This document shows positions 18,506 to 29,269 of a stretch of 32,870 nt of DNA, one piece after another. Position 1 is the first letter of the stretch. Every line of letters begins with the position of its first letter. Source of the stretch: Thraustochytrium sp. TN22 (lineage: Eukaryota > Sar > Bigyra > Thraustochytrida > Thraustochytriidae); NCBI GenBank assembly GCA_013306675.1, contig JABLUY010000328.1, forward strand, positions 1-32,870, given 5' to 3'. The notes under the pieces are model-generated. The model searched no databases, was not told the origin of the DNA, and was given only the letters and a program-made list of their open reading frames with translations. Made by a program: the position numbers and the translations under genes.

Positions 18506-18650
18506 GACTGGGGTTCGCCGCGCGTCCGGTGCAGCGCCGCCGCCACGCGCGCGCGCGATGGCTTGCCGCGCCGCTCCGCGCGTGGCCACTTGCGTGGTCC
18601 CTCTCCGTGCAGCATTTTCTCTTCAGGCTCGGCCGCGAACGGCTTTTAGA
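17224..18650 (-). repeat. copy of parent B 5' part (matches 8443-9918)
   Basis: Near-identical to the BBOF1-like gene from its start codon flank to the junction CGGCTG. The junction hexamer is present in both parents (8443-8448 and 22957-22962). To the left the sequence follows parent A, to the right parent B. The leader similarity ends near 18644, leaving only about 40 bp before similarity to parent A's 3' flank begins. Confidence 0.92.
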
Positions 18651-18719
18651 GGCAGGGAAGCGGGCTGCGGGCAGGCGAGGCTACAGAGACTGATCAACGA
18701 CGGCAAATGATTGACTGTT
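18506..18719. other. compact 214-bp spacer between RPGRIP1L-like gene and chimera
   Basis: The right 30 bp match the 3' flank at 13475-13507. The left 145 bp match the BBOF1-like leader at 9719-9918. Only about 40 bp (18645-18685) are unique. This spacer must hold the parent gene's 3' end signals and the chimera's promoter and leader. The equivalent spacer between chimera and BBOF1-like gene is 3.8 kb and holds the EsV-1-7 gene. Confidence 0.7.
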
Positions 18720-21700
18720 TCAGGCGCGGCGCTGCAGAAGCTGGAGGAGGTCCAGCGCGTGGAGGTCGAGCTGGAGCTTGGCAATAACGCGGTTTTCGCG
18801 GTCGTAGACGTCGAGTGCCTCGTCGTGGAGGTCGCGCATGTCCTCGAGGACGTCGACGAGGTCGATGCGGGCTTGACCGAGTGCCTTCGTACGGCCGGAG
18901 GTCTTGACACCGATGAGCTCGAGGGTGAGGACGGCCTTGCCGGCGCGAAGCGCGGACTTGAGCGCCTTGCGCGCCTGGGAGCCCGAGGGCATGGGCACAA
19001 CCTTGCGGTGCTCGTACTTGATGGTCTGGCGCTTGTGCGTGGCGGTGCAGGCGGCCGCGGGCGTGCGGACGATGTCGTCATCCGGGAGCCTGCACTGCAG
19101 AAAGACGCGGTCCAGTTCGGTGTGCAGCTTGCCGAGCTTGATGCTCTTGACGTGCAGACTGAGCGCTTCGCCGGGAGCGGGCGCGGCCTCGGCGAGATCG
19201 TCCGCATCGCGCCTGCCCTTGTGGCGATGCGCCTGCGGGCTGCGGCTGCGGCTGGTGGCGCGCGCGTTCGGGTCGTCGTGGCGACGGTCCGATGCGAAGT
19301 CAAGGAACTCGTCGTAGGAGATAAAGCCGTCGCCATCCTTGTCAAAGATGTCCATGAGCACGCGCACCTCGGAGTCCGTCAGCTCGAAGTTGAGGCGGCT
19401 CAGGCCGGCGTGGAAGCTGCGGCGCGAGACGCGGCCCTCGGCGTCACGCTCGAAGTGGCGGAAGGCCTTGCGCACCGATGTGACGCGGCCCAGCATGCGG
19501 CGGAACTTGTCCGCCACCTCCTCCGCCGAGGCCTCCTCTGCGGGCGCTACGGCACGCAAGAAGTCGCGGTACCGCACGCGCATGTCCTTGCCGGCGAAGC
19601 GCTCAATGAGCAGGCGCACGTGCTCGGGCTCGACCTGAAACCCGAGCTGCTCCAGGCCGCGCTTGAAGTCGGCTGCATCGATGAAGCCCGCATAGTGCGG
19701 GTCAAAGTGCTCGAAGGACTGCCGGTACGGTACGCCCTTGTGATACGCCTTGCGCACGAGCGCGCGCAGCTTGGTGGCCACCTCGTCGGCGCGTCGGTCC
19801 ACGTCGCGCCGCTGAGATCCAGCCACCATGCTGGCGTCCTCCCCCTGTGCGAACGAGACGAACTCCGCAAAGCTGATGCACCCGTTCGCGTTCGTGTCAA
19901 ACTTGTCCAGAAGCGCTGCGGTCTCGGCGTCGCTCACGTCAAAGCCGAGCGCCTCCAGGCCCTCACGGAACGCGCCGTGCGACACGAGCCCGCGGCTGTC
20001 CGGCCGAAAGTGCCGGAAGGCCTTCTCCAGGCCACCATGCCCATGTTGCGCCACGCGCTTATGGATCTGCCGCCGCAGCTGGTCCGTCAACTCCTCGACC
20101 GCGGCCACGTCCGGCGGTGCGCACTCGCGCAAGAATCGCCGGTACCGGATGGTCTTACGCGAGGCCCCGCCGGCGAAACGCCGAAAGAGCTCCTCCACGC
20201 TCCGGCGCCCAAGCTCGAAGCCGAGCGCGCGCAGGCCCTCGTCAAATTGCTCGCGCGTGATTTGGCCCGTGCCATCTGCGTCGAAGTGTTCGAATGATTG
20301 CCGGTAGTCCACGCCACGTGCGTGCGCCTTGGCGAAGAGCTCCTGCAGCCGCTTCAGGGTCCCTTCCACGGTGTCTTCGCGGCTCCCCGCCGCCGCCGCC
20401 ACCTCCCTGTGTGTCGACTGCTGCTGCTCTCCATGCGCACTGGCACTGGCCGCAAGATGCGCGCCGCCCGTGAACAAGTCTGTAAACTCCTGCGCGTCCA
20501 CCTGGTCGGCCAGGCCGGCGAACGAGAAGCAGTCCGCCAAAATGTAGACGTCGCGCTCGTCGAGCCCGAGCTGCGCGCCCATGAGCTGTCCCACGAAGTC
20601 AGACCGCGTGCTAACGCCGCCCACGCCGGGCGCCAGGACGTCACCCAGGCTCAAGCGCCGCGCGCGTAGCTGCGCACGGACTCGGTCCGAGATCGTCACG
20701 GCCTGGCGTGCGAGCTTGAGGCAGCTCTCGAGCCAAGCCGTCACGTCCGCGAGGCGCGCGCTGCCAGCGCCGTCCGGGTCGAAGCGTACGACGACACGCG
20801 CTAATTCGTCTCGCGAGAGGCTGAGGCCGAGCCGCTTGCACGCGGCGCGCAGCGCGTGGCGGTCCAAGGTGCCCGTGCCGTCCTCGTCCTGGCGCGCCAG
20901 CTCCTTTGCCGGCTCGCGCGACCACTCCTGCGCCAGCACGCTCGACATGATTAGCTTGCGCACGCGGCGCTCCAGCTGCGGCCCAAACTCCGGGTCCTGC
21001 ACGAAGCTGGCGAATTCGCCGTAGCTGACCTTCCCGGAGCCCGACTGGTTCAGGTGCACGAAGAGGGCCTCCACCTCGCGCTGCGGCGCGTCCAGCGCCA
21101 GGTCTGCCAGCGCCTGCTTCCACGCCGCCATGTCAAAGTGGCCCTTGCGCCGCCGGTCAAAGTGCGAAAAGGGCACGCGCAGGCTGCCCTGCAGCGCCAC
21201 TTGCTCCAAGACCATGGCGCGCACCTGCTCGCCCAGGGCGGCCGCGCGCAGCGCGAGCTCCGAGTCTGCCTCCGCCACGTGTAGCACGCGCGAGAACTGG
21301 ACAGCGCCCGTGCTATCCACGTCGAGTGCCGCCGCCAGGCTCTGCAGGCCATCGAGCGCCACCTCCACATCAACCTTGTGCATGGCGGCCATAAAGCTGT
21401 CGGCGCGCATCGTAAGCACCTGCGCCTGCGCGCCGTGGTGTGCGAAGAGCGCACGGAAGTTCACGCCGCGCCGCCGCCCCGCGTACACCAGTCGCTTGAT
21501 TAACAGCACCTGCTGGTCGGAGAGCGCGAGCGTCGCGGTGGCCGCCCCGTCTGCGTCGGCCTTGTCGTGGTCGCCGCCGGCCTCTCCCATGCTCGCGCGC
21601 GACGCCACCACGGTCTGCACAAAGGCCTCGAAGGAGATGCGACCTTGATGCTCCGCGTCGAAGCGCTCAATGAGCGCGTGCACCTCGGCGGGCGCCAGGT

Positions 21701-22962
21701 CGAACTGCAGCGCCTCCACGCCGCGCTTGAAGCCCTCGTACGTGAGCATGCCGTCGGCGGCGTGCTCCTTGAAGTGCGCGAACGGGACAGCCAGGTCGCC
21801 GCCGGCCGCGGACGCGCGATTCACGATCAGCTTGCAAAGCTTGTGTGCCACGCCGTCGATGTACGCCTGGTTCCCGTCCTGCTCGCGCAGAAAGCGCTTG
21901 TACTCCAGCTCGCCCTCGGCGTTGGTCCACGCCGACAGGTCCTCGCTCGCGTCCAGGCCTGCCTCCTGCAGCGCGTCCCGAAAGTCCTCCGCCGAGAGTT
22001 TGCCCCGAAACGAGACGTCGCGTGTTTCCAACGCGGACCGCAGCCTGCGCAGCTCGTCGCGCGGCAAGACCTCAGCGCGCGGGCTCAGCCGCCCAGATGT
22101 CTTCGGCGTGCCTGCGCCAGAGCCCGGGCCCAAGCCCGAGTCCGCCTGGTCCATGCTACCCGCGGGCCGCAGCGCCCGTGCAAACTCTAGATACTGCACG
22201 AAGCCGTCGCCGTCGCGGTCGAAGTGGTCGAAGAGCGCGACCATGTCCTCGTGCGAGAGGTCGCCGAGGCCGAGCTGGCGGAGCGCCGCAATAAAGTCTT
22301 TACGGGAGACCTCGGCCGTGCGGCTCGGGTCAAAGTGCTCAAATACCGTGGTGGTGTTGCTGCTTTGCACGAGTACGCGCAGCTTGTCCAGCACGTCGCG
22401 CGCATTAGCGCGCTCCACGGTGCACCAGGCCACAAAGCCGCGGTAGTCGACGCCATCGCCCGCCTCCGCGGCGAACATGACAGCGAGCGCGCGCGCCTCC
22501 GCGAGCGTGAGCGGAAGTCCCAGCATGAAGCAGGCGCGCTCGAACATGGCCGGCGCAATGCGGCCCGTGCGATCCCAGTCGTAGTGCTCGAAGGGCCCGT
22601 GCAGCGTGAGGCCGGCGGCGAGCGCGCTGCGCACGACGGTCTGCAGTCGCTTGCGCGCCGCCAAGAGCGCCTGCTGGTCCGGCGCAGGCGCCGTGGCGGG
22701 CTCCCGGCCCTCCTCCGCGGCGTCCTCCGCGCCGCCGTTGCCGCCATCGCCCTCCTCGCCACCCTGCAGGCTGCGCAAAAGGCCTCGTACGAGACCTTGC
22801 CGGAGCGTGCTGGGTCGTACCTGGCGAGCACAGCCTGTGTCTCCTTGGCGGTGAGGTCGATGCGCAGCTCGCGCAGCGTGCGCAAAAAGGTGGGGGCGGT
22901 CACAGAGCCCGTGGCGGACTTGTCGTGCTGGCGAAAGGCGTGCGGCAGGTCGACGCCGGCTG
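18690..22962 (-). repeat. parent A segment of duplication (second copy at 13475-17229)
   Basis: The EF-hand and C-terminal C2 coding half of the RPGRIP1L-like gene plus about 30 bp of 3' flank, copied into the chimeric gene. The right limit is the CGGCTG hexamer at 22957-22962. Beyond it the two loci share no further sequence. Confidence 0.92.
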
Positions 22963-25900
22963 CCGCAAGCGCGCGCAGGCCAGCGCCGACACGCGAACGA
23001 ACACGGCGCAATGCAACAGCCAGCGGCTGGCCCGTCGCGAAGCGCACGAGCGCTTGGTAGTCGACATCGCCCGAGGCGTCGGCGTCGAAGATGTCGGCGA
23101 TGGCCTTGACGTCAAAGGACGCCAGCGAGGGCGCCTGCGCGCGCAGGACCTTGACGAAGGCCCTGCGCGGCAGCACGCCGACACGCTGCGTATCGGCCTC
23201 CTGGAAGGGCCGCGCCGATCGAAGCTGCAGCAGAGCGTTGGCTACCTGCGGGGTGAGTGCCGACACGATCCGCGGCTGGAAGCGCGCGAACCGCAGGAAC
23301 TCGTTGTAGTCCACCAGGTCTGGCTTGGCGGCCTCCTCGTCCTCGTCCTTGGGCGAGGACGAGGACGAGGATGAGGACGAGGATGAGGAGAAGTGTCCGG
23401 CCAGCGCCGCAGCGTGCCCCGAGAGGAGCCCGAGGTCAGCCTCAAGCAGCGCGCGCACAAAGTGGGCGCTGGGCAAAAAGCCCGCACGGCGGCCATCGTG
23501 TCGCACGAAGATGGCACGCAGGTCGAAGGACGAGGGCTTCAATGCAAGGCCTTGGCGCAGCGCGTCCTCAGCATCGACCAGAGCAACGGTGGCGGAGTGC
23601 GTGTGGCCACTCTTTACGCGCGAGCGAGTGCGGTAGCTGCGGAAGCGCGACTGGAGGCGCGTGGCGCTCTGGTCGGCCTCCTCACCGTAAGCCGCCAGCA
23701 AAGCATCGCGCTCGGCCGCGAGTGGCATCGTGGCGGCCGCCTGCGAGGCGCGTGCGAGGCGCTCCTGGAAGTCCTGCTTGCGGCGCTCATAGGCGACCAG
23801 GTATGCCTGCTGGTCTTCCTTCGGCCTAAGCTCCTGCTCCTGCTCCTGGTGCTTGGGGCGCGCGTGCTTGCGCAAGCCGGCAGGCCTGTGCGGCATACGC
23901 GCTTGCTCCTGCTCCTGCTGGCGGCGTCGCTTGTCGGCGTCCTCCTGGAAGTCAGGCTCGTCGCGGGGATCTCGCGCAGACGCGAGCTCGTGGAAGTCCT
24001 GCAGACGAAATCCGAGGTCAACGAGGGCGCGGCAAAAGTCTCGCACCGACAGGAGGCCTTCAACCTGGCGGCGTTCAAAGGGCTCGGCCAGATCAGCATT
24101 GGCGTCCGCGGCGCGCAGCGTGCGCATCGCCTTGACGACGCGTGGCTGCACATCGTCCGCTGGACGATCCTCGAGATCATGCACGAAGGCATCGTACGAG
24201 ACGCGACCATCGCGACTGACGTCCATGACTGAGAGGTAGGCACGGAGATCGTCCGCCGGCACCCTCAGGCCGATGTCGTCGAGCGCCGTACGTAGGTCCT
24301 CGAGCGTGACAAAGCCATCTCCGTGCTTGTCCATATGCCTGCAGGCGGCGAGCAAAGAGAGGCCGCTGTCGCGCGCCTGGTCAAGCACGTTGCGCAGACG
24401 CGCCTGGACGGCCTGCACGCGGTCGTCAGCAAGGCGCAGGAAGCGCTGCCAGTCCACGGCGCCGTTAATACCAAAGGTCCTCACGAGCGACTGCACGTGG
24501 TCCTCGGAAAGCGTCATGTTGTCCGTGCTGGCAGCCTGCTCCAGCGTGAGGAGTGGCGAGCGCCACGCGATGCGGACTTGGAGCGAGCCGGCGTCGTGGC
24601 CATCCGCGTCGCGCAGAGGGAACTTGCCGGAGACAGCCTTGCCAAGCGCGAGCGACGCGAGCGGCACGTGCGCCCGGCCGAGCAGCGCGGCATCGTCGTC
24701 ATCCTGATCGTCATTGAGCACGTTGAGCTCGAGCTTCTCGCGCTGCAGGAAGCGAAGAAGGCGGTCGTCGACCAGGAGCGGGAAGGGCGCGCGGAAGTCA
24801 AAGGCCGGGTCCGCGGTGGACTGCAAGATGGGCGTGAAGGTGTCCGGAAAGGAAAGCAGCTGGAAGTGCACGAAGGGGCTGGGCAGCGTCTGGCCGGGCG
24901 CCGGCAGGCTGTCACAGGCGAGAATGGTGATGTCTAGCTGGTTTTGCGCCTTGGCGCGCGCCACGGCGGCGTCGTGGTTGTCCTGGTCGAGCGTCTTGAG
25001 GCGCTCGATGCGCTCGCGCTCACCGGGTACCTCGCGCAAATAGGTCTCAAAGAGCGCGTCGATGGGCAGCGCAAGGCGCACGCAGAGCTTAAAGGTGCCG
25101 AGAACAGAGCCGTCGCGCACCGAGATGATCTGCGCGGCGTCGACCTGCCACTTGCCGGAGCCCTGGAGCAGCGGGCGCAGCGAGAGCGTGGTCTGGCCGA
25201 GGAGCTCGAAGTCGCCGTGGCGCGTGCGGTTGAGCTCGAGCGTGAGCGTGTCGCTGGCCAGGTAACGCAGGAAAAAGTGGTCCACTGCAACGCGGTACGT
25301 GGCGGCGAAGTTGAACTTGGGCTCCAGGCCAGAGAGCAGCGGCGAGGTCTGCGTCTCGTAGTCGTAAAAGTCGAGCATGACAAAGGTCGTGACCCCATGT
25401 TCGAGCTTGCTGGCGTCTAGGCGCGCGTCCTGGATCCAGATCTCCACGAGGTTCTCGCCGGGGCCAAAGTCCGAGGCGGACGCTGCGAGCGAGGCGATGC
25501 TGACGGCGTCGTCGTTGTCGGCGTTTGCCGTGGCACCGTGCGGCGAGGCGGCGGCGCCCTCCGCGGCCGCTTCAGCGGCCGGCTTGCGCTTCAGCTTCTT
25601 GAGAAGCTGCTTGACCTGGGCTTCGAGCGCGTGAATCTTCTGCAGACGGCGCGCGCACAGCGTCTCGTAGTCGTCGAGCTTGCGCAGAAGGTCGTTGTTG
25701 GAGCCCTTGAGCTTGCGCTGCAGGTCAGTGATCTCGTCGTTGAGGTCCTTGTTGATGGCAGTCTGCGCCTTGAGCATGCGCTCGGTCATCTCGAGCTCGC
25801 GGCACGTGCTGAGGTGCGCGACCTGGAGGTCCTGCAGCTTCTTGTCAGAGGCCGGGACGGCCTGCAAAAAGTCGACCTGACCCATGTTTTCGCTTCCACG

Positions 25901-27190
25901 CTTGACCATGGTGAGCGCGCGTTCCAGGTCGGCGGCGTCCACGCCGGCCTCGCCGCTGTAGAGGCGCATCTTGTCCTCGAGCACGCTGGAGCCGCGCTCG
26001 AGCTGCTCGAGTTTGAGCTTGAGCGCGTGATTTTCCTTGAAGAGGTCGTCGCGCTGCTTGCATAGCTGTTCGGAACTGGATTTGAGGGCCAAGATCTCTG
26101 CGTGGTGCATCTTGGCGGTCTCTTTGAGGTGGTCCAGCTGCACCTTTTGCTGACGGTCGGCGCGCTCGAGCGCCAGCAGCTTGTCGACCTTGGAGCGGGA
26201 CTCGAAGGCGTCATTGATGAAGGGGCTCTCGCAGAGCGCTGTGATGCGGTCTTCCAGCGTGCGAGCCTCTTCACGGACGGTGGCCAGCTCCAGCGCCAAC
26301 TCCGCCGCGCGCTCGCGGTGCACGCCGAGCTGCTCGTTCTCGTGCTGCAGCGACTGCACCTTGCGGCGCAGGTCCCGAATTGTGCGGTTGCCCTCTTCCA
26401 TCATGTGCACCGTGCGTTCGTGGATCTCCGCGGCGGCGCGCGCCTTGGCTTCCAGGTGCTCGTACCGGTTGCGCAGGATGCGCAGGTGCGCCGCGTCCGC
26501 AGCAGCCTGTTGCTGCTGGGCCTGCGCGCCCGTATGCGCGGCCGGCGCCAGCGGCATCTCGGCAGCCGGCGCCTTGAACGGGGACGCCCCGTCCCCGCGC
26601 TGCGATCCGGCGTGGTTGTCGCGCGCCATGGTGTTCTCCGCGTCGGCGCGGCTGCGGCGCCGCAGCGCGTTGTTCTCCTCGTGCAGCTTGCGGATTCGCG
26701 TTTCCATGGCAAGGAGCTGCTTGCGCAGCGCCGTGACCGAGGAGGCAGCATCAGAAGCCCGCTTGGGCGCCGGCGCCACCTTGCCGGGCGTTGAGGGCCT
26801 GCGACGCGCCTGCGCCTGTGCGCCTGCGCGCGCCTGCTCGCGTAGGTCGCGGTTCTCCTTGCGCAGGCGCTCATTCTCCTTGCGCAGCGACTCGATCAGC
26901 GCCTCCGCCTCGCGGTCCTGCTGGCGGCTACCGCTCTGCGAGCGCGCCAGCGCCGGGTCCTTGGCAGCCATGGTCTTGTCGATGAGCTGCAACTTGGTAT
27001 GCATCTGCCTCATCACCGTCTGCTGCTCGTTGCTCTGCCGCTTCAGCGCCGCGTGCGCCTCGCGCAGCTTCAGGTACTTGTCCTCCCAGCTCGCTGCATC
27101 GCCGCTGCCATCCTCGCGCCCGCCGCCGCCCGGCACCTGCCGCGCTTTGCCGCGCGACGCCATGGACGCAGCGGACGCTGACAGCTGCAT
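18720..27190 (-). CDS. RPGRIP1L: RPGRIP1L-like ciliary protein with EF-hand array (frameshifted at about 22777)
   Basis: A giant gene of about 2820 codons read in two frames: 27190 to about 22777, then 22776 to 18720. The N-terminus has WEDKYLKLREAHAALKRQ, like the start of RPGRIP1 proteins, then coiled coil to about residue 560. The first C2 domain (about 578-725; VEIWIQDARLD, TTFVMLDFYDYETQTSPLLS, LEPKFNF) closely follows the RPGRIP1L first C2. A second C2 (about 750-880; LDITILACDSL, LLGRAHVPLASLALGKAVSG) follows the second C2. EF-hand-like modules fill the next 1700 residues (DKHGDGFVTLED, DRDGDGFVQYLE, DTNANGCISFAE, DKDGDGFISYDE). The end (LSLHVKSIKLGKLHTEL onward) resembles the RPGR-interacting C2. 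RPGRIP1L (NPHP8) builds the ciliary transition zone. The EF-hand insertion between the second and third C2 domains is unusual to my knowledge. A second Met at 27163 (MASRGKARQ) is an alternative start. The 3' half is duplicated in the chimera. Confidence 0.88.
22775..22781 (-). other. single-base frameshift in RPGRIP1L-like gene relative to chimera
   Basis: On the coding strand this gene reads GAGGCCTTTTGCGCAG where the chimera reads GAGGCCTTTCTGCGCG. One C is missing, so the frame changes directly after KVSYEAF. Downstream the EF-hand sequence continues in the other frame at once. Read literally, the first frame runs out of homology and stops at 22187, giving a product that lacks most EF-hands and the last C2. 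Either a true mutation or a consensus error fits. Confidence 0.9.
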
Positions 27191-27889
27191 CGTCGCTCAC
27201 GCGAGCGAGCGCGCGAGCGCGCGAGCGCGTGAGCGCGCGAGCGGGCGGGCGTACAGGGGTTGCCCTCGCGCGCGGGCGGGCTCGCGAGAGCCCTCGCGCG
27301 CGGCGACTAACGCGATTGTGAATGATGGGACTCGACGCCAGCGGGAGGGATGCCATGCGCAAGCTGACTGACCGTTACGGTGGGGGGACGGCGCTGTCCA
27401 GTCTCGCGCCGCTGCACGTGCCTGACCGGGCTGCGAGGTGTTTGACATCAAAGCCTGCTTTGATTCATGACGCGGGCTTGGGAGCTCGTCTTCTGTGTAG
27501 GAGCAATGGGTTTACAACTTAGCGTCGAAAGAAGGACAGAAGATGCTTCGGTAGAAAGAGACTTGTCGAGAGAAATCTTGAGACACGGGAGTCTTCTTCT
27601 TTTTTGGCGTGCTTTGCACCGGACGGCACGAAAGTCTGGCAGACAGTGGTTTAATACGTTTGACAAAGAAAAGAGTATGGCGTCGCGTCCTCGCGCTGCA
27701 GAGCACTTGCTCGAGCCCCCGTGAAACAGGCAATTTCGCAAGAGCAAGCCAGACGAAAGGCTGCGCAAGATTCATGAAGGCGTTGTAAATGGTCGGTCGC
27801 TCTGCGCCAAGGCGCGCCAGGGGCGTTGACACTGATCTTTGGCTGATGAACTCAATGTACAGGTGGTAAGGTCTAACTAACGGGCTAAG
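27191..27889. other. intergenic region between RPGRIP1L-like and CRAL-TRIO genes
   Basis: Both neighbours are on the minus strand. The first 110 bp upstream of the large gene are GCGAGCGAGCGCGCGAGC-type repeats, like leaders elsewhere here. From about 27430 to 27889 the sequence is noticeably richer in A and T and would be the 3' untranslated region of the CRAL-TRIO gene. No gene is supported in either strand. Confidence 0.55.
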
Positions 27890-29269
27890 TCACTTTGACT
27901 TTTTGGAGCGAAGCGAGGTGTGGACCTCGGGGGGCAAGCCGGGGCGGTCCGCGTGCTGGCGCACGTAGCGATCGAAGTTGCGGTAGTGGTTGGTCCATGG
28001 ATGATCCTTGCTGCAAAAGCAGCCCTCATCGGCGACGTGACCGCCGAAGGTCTCGGGAAGCTGGTGCAGCGGGACGTGGTCCACAAGGTGCTTCTGGTCG
28101 ATGACGAAGAACTTGCGCTTGGTCTCGGGCTGGAGCAGTGGCGAGGCGGTGCGCCAGAAAAACTTGAAGAAGAGGCCAGCGTTGACGACAATGACCTTGT
28201 TGAGCCACTCGTAGTAGAAGAAGTTGTCGATGTCGGCGATGGCGTTGATGACGTCCCAGAAAGAGGGCCGCACGTTGTGGCCTCCAAATCCTTTGAGGTC
28301 GATAAGCATGGTGACACGCGCGGTGGTCTTGCCAGTCATGCGCGAGATTTGCGGGTAGTACACGTTCATGTTGTACTCCATGACCTGCACGTGGTAGCGG
28401 ATGATGTCCGGCAGGCCGACGGTCTTTTTGGCTTCGGCGAGGTCCATGCGGCCAGCTAGGATGATGTAGATGGGGTTGCCCTGGTTGCAGACGCCGCTGA
28501 AGCCGTCAAAGAGGCAGGAGCGGATCTGCTTGAGCGTCTCCTCGGGCAGCGCGTAGCGCATGATGTCGTCCACCTGGTTCTCCTTGCGCCACTGAATGGT
28601 GTCGTCGATGACCTTGCGCGCCTCGGCGACGTTGAACTGGCGTGCTTTGAGCGCACGCACCGCGGCTGCGCGTACGTCGCCATTGACCACAGTGCGTCGC
28701 AGCGCCTCTCGCGTGGCCTCGGGCGCTTCATCACCAAAGTGCGAGTCCATGAGCGCCTGGATGGCCTCCTCTTGCTTGCCGGAGAAGTGCTCCTCGGGCG
28801 GGTTCCACCAGGGCTCCAGGTTGGCGGACGGCAAGAGGGGCGCCACGGACGACTTGTGCCGCTGGAGCGTGCGGTCCGACGGCTGCGATCGCCCGAGACT
28901 GCGGCGGCGGCTGCTGCTGCTTGAAACGCTGCTGCTTTGTCGAATGCTGCTTTGGCTGCTCTGGCTGCTACTGGCCCGCCGCTCCATCTCGCTCATGCTG
29001 GGGCTCTTTTGCATCGTATCCAGGCGCGCGCAGCGCTGCTGCACCTCTTGCAAGTCTAGCACTAGCAGGACGAAGACGAGCACCAAGGCACAGGTGCACT
29101 GGAGGTCCAGGTCCACCTCTAGGCCTGCTCGTCGCAGCAGCACGCGCATGGCGCGGCCCAGCACGGCGTACACCACCGCCACGAAGGCCACCAGGTTGGC
29201 ACCGCCGCTGATGCCCGTTGCCTGCGCCAGGTGCTCGACGAGCGCCCTGGGCGTCACCATGAGGAGCAT
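27890..29269 (-). CDS. SEC14-like CRAL-TRIO lipid-transfer protein with N-terminal membrane segments and KKXX end
   Basis: 459-residue protein. The N-terminus has two hydrophobic segments (about 24-40, NLVAFVAVVYAVLGRAM; about 58-72, ALVLVFVLLVLDL), suggesting a hairpin or double-spanning anchor. A Ser/Arg-rich linker follows (SSSQSSQSSIRQSSS). Then comes a CRAL-TRIO N-terminal helix bundle (RALKARQFNVAEARKVIDDT, IQWRKENQVDDI) and the SEC14 fold (YYPQISRMTGKTTARVTMLI, DLKGF, INAIADIDNFFYYEW, and LPETFGGHVADEGCF near the end). The family binds and exchanges phosphoinositides, phosphatidylcholine or other lipids. The last four residues are Lys-Lys-Ser-Lys, a KKXX dilysine signal for COPI retrieval, so residence in ER/Golgi membranes is plausible (inference). 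Met at 29269 was chosen. The frame is open to 29353, but the extra 28 residues are basic and precede a better-placed Met. The ligand cannot be predicted. Confidence 0.92.
   Translation of the reverse strand: MLLMVTPRALVEHLAQATGISGGANLVAFVAVVYAVLGRAMRVLLRRAGLEVDLDLQCTCALVLVFVLLVLDLQEVQQRCARLDTMQKSPSMSEMERRASSSQSSQSSIRQSSSVSSSSSRRRSLGRSQPSDRTLQRHKSSVAPLLPSANLEPWWNPPEEHFSGKQEEAIQALMDSHFGDEAPEATREALRRTVVNGDVRAAAVRALKARQFNVAEARKVIDDTIQWRKENQVDDIMRYALPEETLKQIRSCLFDGFSGVCNQGNPIYIILAGRMDLAEAKKTVGLPDIIRYHVQVMEYNMNVYYPQISRMTGKTTARVTMLIDLKGFGGHNVRPSFWDVINAIADIDNFFYYEWLNKVIVVNAGLFFKFFWRTASPLLQPETKRKFFVIDQKHLVDHVPLHQLPETFGGHVADEGCFCSKDHPWTNHYRNFDRYVRQHADRPGLPPEVHTSLRSKKSK

Noticed and set aside
13547-20297. 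Plus-strand frames of more than 500 codons opposite the chimera and the RPGRIP1L-like gene (13547-15085 and 18711-20297)
   Set aside because: They occur in both copies only because the duplicated coding sequence is the same. They contain no recognisable domain and mirror EF-hand coding on the minus strand.
22187-22776. Continuation of the first RPGRIP1L-like frame past the frameshift
   Set aside because: The translation becomes Arg/Ser/Ala/Pro-rich, while the EF-hand homology continues in the other frame. It is out-of-frame read-through.
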